Positions 57,862-64,000 of a stretch of 64,000 bases of DNA are shown piece by piece (within the stretch, counting starts at the first letter, position 1; every line of letters starts with the position of its first letter). The translations under genes and the position numbers were made by a program. This DNA comes from an uncultured Sphaerochaeta sp. (GTDB taxonomy: Bacteria; Spirochaetota; Spirochaetia; Sphaerochaetales; Sphaerochaetaceae): positions 62,001 to 126,000 of the forward strand of contig NZ_OY763408.1 of NCBI RefSeq assembly GCF_963667405.1. Reading direction: 5' to 3'. The notes beneath the pieces are model-generated. The model did not search any database. It was not told the origin of the DNA and worked only from the letters and a program-made list of their open reading frames with translations.

Positions 57862-59211
57862 ATGCGCAAAGCCTGGATACTCGTCTGTTTGGTGATTCTC
57901 CTGATAGGATGTGATGCTGCATCACAACAGCCCCCGATAGGGGTGCATACCCCGACAATCACGTATATTCCTGCTACTGGTTCCACCACGTCAGCGTCAG
58001 GCCACTATTTTGAGGTTGATACGATCCAGGAAAGCAGTCGCTCATCCTCTTCTCGTGATGTGGAACCGGAAGAGCTCTATGAGCTGTGGCTGATGCCGGT
58101 GGCAAGGGGCTGGGATGAATCAATCAGTCATGAGAATGTACGTCGCATCAAGCGGTTTCCTGTTGCTTCCAACGGGTACTCCATTCCAAAGGAGGAGTTG
58201 CCTGCAACCGATCCTTCGGTGGTTTTCATCATGCGCATCACCGAAGAGAACGAACGGGAGCTGATAGGCTTCCTTACCTTGCAGGTTGATGGCGGGTTGC
58301 CTGTGATTGAATTCCCGCCGCAAAATGAGATAACAGGGACTGTCAGCTTTGGTTCGGTGACATATAGTCCAGATTCCTATCTGTCGACCTCTGGCACTAC
58401 GCTTCAAGAGAACCAAACGAGCTTTTCCACAAATACCTATACAGATCTTACCCATCTGACAATCTCGCAGAATCTGGTTTTGATGGCCGTCAATACCCTC
58501 TACAATACCGCTTCCGATGGTACGTTCTATGCTCCCGGGATGCTTGTGCAGTACGAATTGACGGACGCAGGAACTGTTGCTTGGAGAGACTTGGAACTCT
58601 GGGTATACAGCAACCAGTATGATGAGCGTGCTGCCCTGATCAGTCCTTCGGGACAGAACCTGATGGATGACCGATTCGTCCAGGCACAAGGGACCAATAG
58701 TTCGGTACAGTGGTTTGCCTCCTTACCGGTTGAGGAAGTGCTTTCTTCAGCGCAAAGTGGGGCCCTGTGGGGGTTGGTCAATGAGGATGGAGAGCAGCTT
58801 GCTGCTTTTGATTTCTCGGTTGCCTTTGTCCTGGATGAGGAGGGCTATCCTATCATCCCCATGATTGATCCCACCTATACGCTTAGTGATACCGACTCAA
58901 ACTCTGTGGAAAGCATTGACTTCAACTGGTTCTATTATGGTCCGGATGGTCAGCGAAATGCGATTCTCCCTGGATCGGATATTGCGGGCTTGCTCAGGGA
59001 GCTGTATATCGATTGCCCCACAGGAACCTACATGTTGCGTGATAGCTTGGACACAAATCAGGGAGTGTATCGCATGCAAGGAGATTTCTTCTCAGTCAAC
59101 ACCTTCAACAGGCCCCTTGCTGTATCAGATCTTGGGGCTTTGAACGTCGGCTATACCTACACCTTCTATGGGTGCAATACCCCCATGAAGGCGAGGTTGG
59201 ATACGGAATAG
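57862..59211 (+). CDS. Hypothetical lipoprotein
   Basis: The 449-residue protein has a type II signal peptide with lipobox LLIGC (Cys17), then a Ser/Thr-rich linker (about 30-65). The rest reads like repeated beta-sandwich segments (ELYELWLMPVARGWDES, TISQNLVLMAVNTLYN, ELWVYSNQYDERAALI) without a recognised family. It is probably anchored in the outer membrane or outer leaflet. AGGAGG precedes the ATG. A hairpin follows the gene. No function can be assigned. Confidence 0.75.
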   Translation: MRKAWILVCLVILLIGCDAASQQPPIGVHTPTITYIPATGSTTSASGHYFEVDTIQESSRSSSSRDVEPEELYELWLMPVARGWDESISHENVRRIKRFPVASNGYSIPKEELPATDPSVVFIMRITEENERELIGFLTLQVDGGLPVIEFPPQNEITGTVSFGSVTYSPDSYLSTSGTTLQENQTSFSTNTYTDLTHLTISQNLVLMAVNTLYNTASDGTFYAPGMLVQYELTDAGTVAWRDLELWVYSNQYDERAALISPSGQNLMDDRFVQAQGTNSSVQWFASLPVEEVLSSAQSGALWGLVNEDGEQLAAFDFSVAFVLDEEGYPIIPMIDPTYTLSDTDSNSVESIDFNWFYYGPDGQRNAILPGSDIAGLLRELYIDCPTGTYMLRDSLDTNQGVYRMQGDFFSVNTFNRPLAVSDLGALNVGYTYTFYGCNTPMKARLDTE

Positions 59212-59252
59212 GTCTGCAATTGTGTTCCGTTTTCATACTTTCCTCACCAGAA

Positions 59253-59280
59253 GGCAGGAGAAATGTATCTTCTCCTGCCT
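59253..59280 (+). terminator. Hairpin after the lipoprotein gene
   Basis: GGCAGGAGAA (59253-59262) and TTCTCCTGCC (59270-59279) form a perfect 10-bp stem with a 7-nt loop; only a short TATT follows. Confidence 0.55.
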
Positions 59281-59325
59281 ATTCCTATGCTATGCTATAC
59301 CTACCTAATGAATGGAGGAAGGACT

Positions 59326-60192
59326 GTGAAACGAAGTAGTACGAAGAAGTTGCTCGCCCTCTTGGTGATTCTGTTGCTTGCTGTGGGCTTGTTTGCCCAG
59401 ACAACGACTTCGGGGAATGTCAAACTTACCGCTGCCTACGGAACCGGCATTGAAGCCAAAATCGAGGCGGGGTATCAGGTGAAGATTCCCATGTTGGTTG
59501 GGGAAGGCCCGCTTACCAGCGGAAACAACCTCAAGTTGAAGGCTCTTTTGGGAGTATCGCCCATTGCGGGAACCTTTGCTTTTGATGCAGTGCTGACTCC
59601 CTTGGCAGTTCTGGAAATCAACCTTGGAGGAAGCATCGGTACCGGTTGGGATTTCGATCTTATGGACCTGCAAGGCTTGAAGGTAGCTGGTGGTCCCATT
59701 GGAAGTTCCCTTGGCTCCGACAGCTTCGGAGGCACTTACTATGTAGGAAGAGCTGGTGCTGCCTTCCAGTTTGACACCGGTGTCATCTTCAAGAGCGACT
59801 GGATGAGCGTGGTCATGAGAACCTACCACGAGCTCAACTTCAAAGGCTATTCACATGCTGATGCTGACATCGCATGGGAGTATGAGAATGGTGGCGCCAT
59901 GGTGAACGGTTTCAACTACAAGGGCGAATACGTCCTTGGCTACCAGATGCCCTTGATGGTCAATCTGGTGGGTGTCCAGTTGGAAACCTTCCTTTATGAT
60001 GTGCTGGATGATCGCTCAGCGTTGTTTGGGGATGCAAGCATTCTTGCCAACACCCAGATCAACCAGCAGCTTTCCGTACTCACTGCTGTACAGTTCACCA
60101 ACTATGAGAAGACGGATGATACCATCCGCAGAATCGTGAAAAAAGACCCTGCGTTCAAGCGGGTTGCGGTCATGGTGAATTACGCGTTCTAA
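59326..60192 (+). CDS. Outer-membrane beta-barrel-like protein
   Basis: The 288-residue protein has a signal peptide (VKRSSTKKLLALLVILLLAV then GLFAQ) and a mature region of alternating hydrophobic strands rich in Gly/Tyr/Phe, ending with the C-terminal Phe typical of outer-membrane barrels (VMVNYAF). No porin family is recognised. GGAGGAAGG before GTG 59326 fixes the start and rejects an upstream ATG at 59263 that lies in the preceding hairpin. Confidence 0.7.
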   Translation: MKRSSTKKLLALLVILLLAVGLFAQTTTSGNVKLTAAYGTGIEAKIEAGYQVKIPMLVGEGPLTSGNNLKLKALLGVSPIAGTFAFDAVLTPLAVLEINLGGSIGTGWDFDLMDLQGLKVAGGPIGSSLGSDSFGGTYYVGRAGAAFQFDTGVIFKSDWMSVVMRTYHELNFKGYSHADADIAWEYENGGAMVNGFNYKGEYVLGYQMPLMVNLVGVQLETFLYDVLDDRSALFGDASILANTQINQQLSVLTAVQFTNYEKTDDTIRRIVKKDPAFKRVAVMVNYAF

Positions 60193-60213
60193 AAGAAACC
60201 AGAGTGGATAAGT

Positions 60214-60251
60214 GTATCAATCATAGGTGCTCAGGCATCTATGATTGATAC
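60214..60251. repeat. Perfect 13-bp inverted repeat between convergent genes
   Basis: GTATCAATCATAG (60214-60226) and CTATGATTGATAC (60239-60251) with a 12-nt loop. There is no T tract on either side, so it may be a factor-dependent or bidirectional terminator. Confidence 0.55.
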
Positions 60252-60291
60252 CCCTGCCTCATGCATGAACCAAACTCCTTGGACGTATGAC

Positions 60292-61131
60292 TTACACCCT
60301 TGGTTTTTCCAGCAAAACCGCCATGGTTTCTGAGTTCTCTGTAAGGGGTTCTCCTGCTATATCACCAAACAACCCACAAACCGTGAAACCTGCATTTTTT
60401 GCTTCTTCGATGATCATCCCCTCGTCGAAATACGTGTCCCAGATATAGTAAGGGGTATTCCTTGTGTCCGTTGCAATGGTGATATGCCTCAGACTTACTG
60501 AGTCTGTGTATTGGGAGTGTGCAGTAATCTCCAGATACTGTTCGCTTCGCCAAAAGCCGTTTCCCTCGCACATCTGCCACGTATGCTCTTCGTTGAATGT
60601 TTCAAGCTTTCGTTTGGTAAATACATCAAAGAGGAACCTTCCCCCTGGCTTCAGGCAGGAGGATACGTTACGCATAACCGTAGCGCGGTCTTGTACGGAG
60701 AGTGCCCCATAGTCACAGTAGATCAGGGAGCAGACAGTATAAAGTTCAGTTTCAGCCAGATGGAGATAGTTCTGACAGCGGTAGGTGATATCCAGCTTAT
60801 TGGTGTGTGCCGATGCAAGGGCATACTCGATGGACCTTCTTGAATAGTCGATGCCAGTCACCTGATACCCACTGCGTGCAAACCGTTCAGCATAGAGGCC
60901 CGGACCACATCCAATATCCAAGAGAGATGGGTAGAGTCTTGGGTCCAACAATTCTTTGATCCATGCTGCTGACCGCTCGATGAAGGTCAGATTTCTGCTT
61001 GCAGCATCACACTCCGGATCGAGATGAGCCTTGAGCATCTGATTTGAGATATACGGGTCGTCCCAGAAGGCAGCCTCCGATTGTTCGTAGAGAGCCGGCC
61101 TTCTCAAAGCTTCCAGCAACGATAGACTCAT
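60292..61131 (-). CDS. SAM-dependent methyltransferase
   Basis: The 279-residue class I methyltransferase has motif I LLDIGCGPGLYAERFA, the acidic loop GIDYSRRSIEYA, and LKPGGRFLFDVF. The N-terminal 50 residues and the C-terminal beta strands resemble small-molecule methyltransferases. The acceptor is unknown. The frame is open into the upstream VOC gene; the ATG at 61131, 8 nt after that gene's stop, is preferred though its ribosome site is weak. It forms an operon with the VOC protein. Confidence 0.85.
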   Translation of the reverse strand: MSLSLLEALRRPALYEQSEAAFWDDPYISNQMLKAHLDPECDAASRNLTFIERSAAWIKELLDPRLYPSLLDIGCGPGLYAERFARSGYQVTGIDYSRRSIEYALASAHTNKLDITYRCQNYLHLAETELYTVCSLIYCDYGALSVQDRATVMRNVSSCLKPGGRFLFDVFTKRKLETFNEEHTWQMCEGNGFWRSEQYLEITAHSQYTDSVSLRHITIATDTRNTPYYIWDTYFDEGMIIEEAKNAGFTVCGLFGDIAGEPLTENSETMAVLLEKPRV

Positions 61132-61138
61132 ACGGCTT

Positions 61139-61546
61139 TCAGTCCTCACTCCTGAACGGTCTGTTGAACGAGCCGATTTCAATCAGGTTCCCTTCAGGGT
61201 CTGCAAGATAGCAGGTTCGTTGTCCCCAAGGTTCCGTCGTAGGTTCCAGGATTGAAACAGCACCTCTTTCAATCGCCTTCGCGTATTCCAGGTCCACCTC
61301 ATCGAATGTGTCGACAGACAACGCAAGCTCGGCATGGCCGTTGGAACCCTGTACATACGCATAGGTGCGGTTGGTCAGCTTCTCAAAGTCCTTTCTCCCA
61401 TACATCAGGAACAAGGTTCCATCCTTGATCAGATAGACATTGGAGCTGTCTTCTGTTTCCTTGATCCCGAAGCCAAGGACGTCCCGGTAGAAACGAATCA
61501 TTGTCGGCATGTCATCCACCAACCAGCCAAATCCATCAAGTCGCAT
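61139..61546 (-). CDS. VOC-family (glyoxalase/bleomycin-resistance-like) protein
   Basis: The 135-residue protein has the VOC fold with two babb units: MIRFYRDVLGFGIKE in the first and YLADPEGNLIEIGSFN in the second, the latter with the typical D-P-x-G-N and metal Glu. The metal-ligand set looks partial, so it may be a binding protein, not an enzyme. AAGGAGAG precedes the ATG. Ligand unknown. Confidence 0.88.
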   Translation of the reverse strand: MRLDGFGWLVDDMPTMIRFYRDVLGFGIKETEDSSNVYLIKDGTLFLMYGRKDFEKLTNRTYAYVQGSNGHAELALSVDTFDEVDLEYAKAIERGAVSILEPTTEPWGQRTCYLADPEGNLIEIGSFNRPFRSED

Positions 61547-61573
61547 GGTTCTCTCCTTTTTGGTACTGTTCCC

Positions 61574-62248
61574 TTACCGCAGCAACTGCAAACTCAAACC
61601 AATCAGAAGCTGGCCGATATAGTAGAGCGAGAGGTTCGTCACCCTCAGTTTCTGTTGCTGCTTGGGCCCGAAAGTATTGAGAATCAGGACGATGTCGCTG
61701 ATGAGGAAGAGCAATGCTCCGATGAAGAACACCAGGCTGTGCGATGAGGGAGCTGAGAAGAGTTTTCCTGCCGCGACACTGTTCATCAGCATGATGGCCC
61801 CAATGTACAGGATCCCAAAGACCTTGAAGGCCATTGCTACCGTAATCTTGCTGAAGATCCAGATGAGGACCAGTACGGTAAGCACCACTCCAATGCCCAG
61901 CCAGAGTATGAGAGCTGTGGAGGTTGGGATCAGCGCTGCCAGATAGAGTACATGCCCACTGAGGAAGACCAGGATTCCCACGAGAAAGATTCTCTTTCCC
62001 CTGTTTGGGAAGACAAACCGCAGATTGAGCAGTATATCGGCGATGCCCCCCAGGATCAGGCCTATGATGATACGCCTGGCAAAGACAGGATCGCTGCACT
62101 GAGCACTGGAGAGAATGCCGAAAAGTATGAACGAGAGGGATGCCAGAGCCTTGAGCAGCACAGCTTTTCCATACTGTTTCTTGTATTCAACGTACATGAA
62201 ACAAGAGGCAAGAACCAATGAGAGCAGTGCAATTGACAGGTATTTCAC
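61574..62248 (-). CDS. YhhN/lysoplasmalogenase family membrane protein
   Basis: The 224-residue protein has seven or eight hydrophobic helices and family motifs LGGIADILLNLRF and FFIGALLFLISDIVLILN with the conserved Asp residues. Relatives include TMEM86 lysoplasmalogenases, which cleave vinyl-ether lysophospholipids; anaerobes often make plasmalogens. GGAGGT precedes GTG 62248. The frame is open upstream but without homology. Confidence 0.82.
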   Translation of the reverse strand: MKYLSIALLSLVLASCFMYVEYKKQYGKAVLLKALASLSFILFGILSSAQCSDPVFARRIIIGLILGGIADILLNLRFVFPNRGKRIFLVGILVFLSGHVLYLAALIPTSTALILWLGIGVVLTVLVLIWIFSKITVAMAFKVFGILYIGAIMLMNSVAAGKLFSAPSSHSLVFFIGALLFLISDIVLILNTFGPKQQQKLRVTNLSLYYIGQLLIGLSLQLLR

Positions 62249-62400
62249 GAGGCGACCTCCATCTTCGGGTGTATTGCTGTAGTATAGGTTCAGAATATTG
62301 AATTTCCAAGAATACGGGCTGAAAAAAACAAATGTAAGGAAGCAATGGACTTGTTCGGCTATCTTTCGTACTTCATGTCTTCTCAACGCTTTTGACAGTT

Positions 62401-62429
62401 TTGACTATTTTTCGATACTGAGGTATCTT
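62401..62429 (+). promoter_or_regulatory. Promoter of the transketolase gene
   Basis: TTGACT (62401-62406), 17 bp and TATCTT (62424-62429). A second TTGACA lies 9 bp upstream (62392-62397). A CTTGTA-A-TACAAG palindrome (62471-62483) lies between the promoter and the start. Confidence 0.5.
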
Positions 62430-62514
62430 GTCCGTATACATCAAAGCCCGGGGTTTTTCGAACACAGGGTCTTGTAATACAAGCAGTAACGACTAATGAC
62501 CATTGGAGGAATAC

Positions 62515-64000
62515 ATGGACACGAAGGTACTTGCCAATGCAGTTCGCATTTTGAGCATGGATGGAGTGCAGAAAGCCAATTCGGGACACCCGGGCGCACC
62601 CATGGGGATGGCAGATATTGCCGAGGTTATTTGGAGAAAGGCGATGCGCCACAACCCCAAGAACCCTGACTGGGCCAACCGTGACCGGTTTGTCCTTTCC
62701 AACGGTCATGCATCAATGCTGCTCTATTCACTGTTGCACCTTACCGGGTACGACGTAACGCTTGAAGACCTCAAGCAGTTCCGCCAGCTGCACAGCCGCA
62801 CTGCAGGACACCCTGAGTACAAGCTCACCCCGGGCGTAGAAACCACCACCGGTCCCCTTGGACAGGGTATTGCCAACGCAGTTGGTATGGCACTTGCTGA
62901 AAAGAATCTTGCTGCGCAGTTCAACAAGGAAGGCTTCCCGGTAGTCAATCACTACACCTACACCTTCCTTGGTGACGGCTGTCTCATGGAAGGCATCAGC
63001 CATGAGGCTGCTTCCCTTGCAGGTACCTGGAAACTCGGAAAACTCATTGCATTCTACGACAGCAATGGCATCTCCATTGACGGCGATGTGCATGGCTGGT
63101 TTACCGATGACACCGCAAAGCGCTTTGAAGCATATGGCTGGCAGGTCATCCGCAATGTGGATGGACACGACAGTGCCGCAATTGCCAAGGCTCTTGAAGA
63201 GGCCAAGGCCAACACCAATGCTCCCTCGCTGATCATCTGTTCCACCACCATCGGTTTTGGTTCCCCCAACAAGGGCGGAAAAGAGTCTTGCCATGGAGCA
63301 CCTCTTGGTGCAGACGAAGTGGCGCTTGCCCGCAAGCAGCTTGGCTGGAAGTATGATGAGGCTTTCTTCGTCCCCGAAGAAATCTATCAGGCATGGGATA
63401 TGCGTGAGCAGGGCCAGGCCTATGAGAACGAGTGGAACACCCTCTTTGCTTCCTACCAGAAAGCATATCCTGCGGAGGCTGCAGAGTTTGAACGCAGGAT
63501 GAACGGCGACCTCCCCACCAATTGGGAAGCAGCCTTCAACGAAGTGGTCAAGCAGTGGCAGAGTGAAGGGGTGAAAGTGGCAAGTCGCAAGGCAAGCCAG
63601 ATGACCCTTGACGTTCTGGGCAAGCTCTTGCCTGAGATGATCGGTGGCTCTGCAGACCTTTCTCCTTCGAACCTCACCCAGTGGAAGGGTGTACAGGATT
63701 TCAATCCTGCAACCGGTGAAGGAACCTACCTGCGCTTTGGGGTGCGTGAGTTCGGCATGGCTGCCGTTCTCAACGGCCTTGCCCTGCACGGCGGATACCT
63801 GCCGTACGGCGCAACCTTCCTGATGTTCATGGAGTATGCCCGCAATGCGCTGCGCATGGCCGCCCTCATGGGCCTGAGAAATGTGTATGTCTTCACCCAC
63901 GACTCCATCGGTCTTGGCGAGGATGGTCCCACCCACCAGCCTGTTGAGCAGATTGCCAGCCTTCGCATGACCCCGAATATGGTTACCTGGAGACCTTGTG
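62515..64000 (+). CDS. tkt: Transketolase, 3' end outside window
   Basis: The visible 495 residues start at ATG 62515 after TGGAGGA and run off the window. Thiamin-diphosphate enzyme motifs are complete: [59 protein letters not shown] (PP domain) and, in the Pyr domain, [17 protein letters not shown] with the catalytic Glu. It transfers two-carbon units in the non-oxidative pentose phosphate pathway and would process xylose from the GH31 step. Usual length is about 660, so roughly a quarter is missing. Confidence 0.95.
   Translation, partial: MDTKVLANAVRILSMDGVQKANSGHPGAPMGMADIAEVIWRKAMRHNPKNPDWANRDRFVLSNGHASMLLYSLLHLTGYDVTLEDLKQFRQLHSRTAGHPEYKLTPGVETTTGPLGQGIANAVGMALAEKNLAAQFNKEGFPVVNHYTYTFLGDGCLMEGISHEAASLAGTWKLGKLIAFYDSNGISIDGDVHGWFTDDTAKRFEAYGWQVIRNVDGHDSAAIAKALEEAKANTNAPSLIICSTTIGFGSPNKGGKESCHGAPLGADEVALARKQLGWKYDEAFFVPEEIYQAWDMREQGQAYENEWNTLFASYQKAYPAEAAEFERRMNGDLPTNWEAAFNEVVKQWQSEGVKVASRKASQMTLDVLGKLLPEMIGGSADLSPSNLTQWKGVQDFNPATGEGTYLRFGVREFGMAAVLNGLALHGGYLPYGATFLMFMEYARNALRMAALMGLRNVYVFTHDSIGLGEDGPTHQPVEQIASLRMTPNMVTWRPC

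Noticed and set aside
1..64000. CRISPR arrays, insertion sequences, prophage or rRNA genes
   Set aside because: No regularly spaced repeats, transposase, integrase, phage structural or rRNA sequence was seen.

Overview
The window looks like chromosomal DNA of a free-living anaerobic spirochaete, most probably Sphaerochaeta or a close relative. That placement is an inference from gene content and style: moderate G+C, GTP-type PEP carboxykinases, a BMP-type nucleoside ABC transporter, TRAP transport of sugar acids, DUF1538/P-II pairs and many fermentative or carbohydrate genes. No decisive marker such as rRNA is present. I saw no phage, insertion sequence or CRISPR. About 58 protein genes and one tRNA can be supported. 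The first gene (GH31 alpha-xylosidase) and the last (transketolase) run off the window edges.

Layout, left to right. 0-10 kb: alpha-xylosidase, tRNA-Ala, a DUF1538 membrane protein with a tandem P-II-like protein, aspartate-semialdehyde dehydrogenase, a Nudix hydrolase, a U32 protein, a GPH-type sugar symporter and a cyclic-nucleotide-binding protein without a DNA-binding domain. 10-18.7 kb: two divergently transcribed GTP-type PEP carboxykinases around a 660-bp AT-rich spacer, a WYL regulator, two small proteins, a uracil permease and an iron alcohol dehydrogenase. 18.9-23 kb: RNase D-like nuclease, PanE, M20 peptidase and aldo/keto reductase. 23-28 kb: a BMP nucleoside ABC operon ending in a DUF1801 protein. 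28-31 kb: a TipA-like MerR regulator with its operator, then a B12-binding protein overlapping a diguanylate cyclase. 31-36.5 kb: a TRAP operon with two aldolase-family enzymes and a GntR regulator. 36.6-38.4 kb: MATE exporter and a YhcH-family protein.

38.5-51.1 kb is the most distinctive block. A rightward operon encodes phytoene desaturase, phytoene synthase, a CruF-like carotenoid hydratase, a polysaccharide deacetylase and a GH16 protein. It converges on a leftward operon encoding a large membrane-anchored clan GH-A hydrolase, an ODP-like metal-site/degenerate GGDEF/pseudo-receiver sensor and a HEAT-repeat glycosyltransferase. The two operons pair acyclic carotenoid synthesis with surface polysaccharide synthesis and trimming. 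Together with the nearby CarH-like B12 domain fused by operon to a diguanylate cyclase, this suggests control by light and oxygen through c-di-GMP. That link is inference.

51.2-64 kb: an ABC-2 exporter with its own two-component system, a small membrane protein, an SGNH esterase, a split UxaA-type sugar-acid dehydratase, a lipoprotein, an outer-membrane-like protein, a methyltransferase, a VOC protein, a YhhN family protein and transketolase.

A recurrent regulatory theme is promoters whose -10 hexamer lies only 6-8 nt before the start codon with no Shine-Dalgarno sequence, which implies leaderless mRNAs for at least nine genes. Most other genes have strong Shine-Dalgarno sequences and are packed in 4-nt ATGA overlaps.
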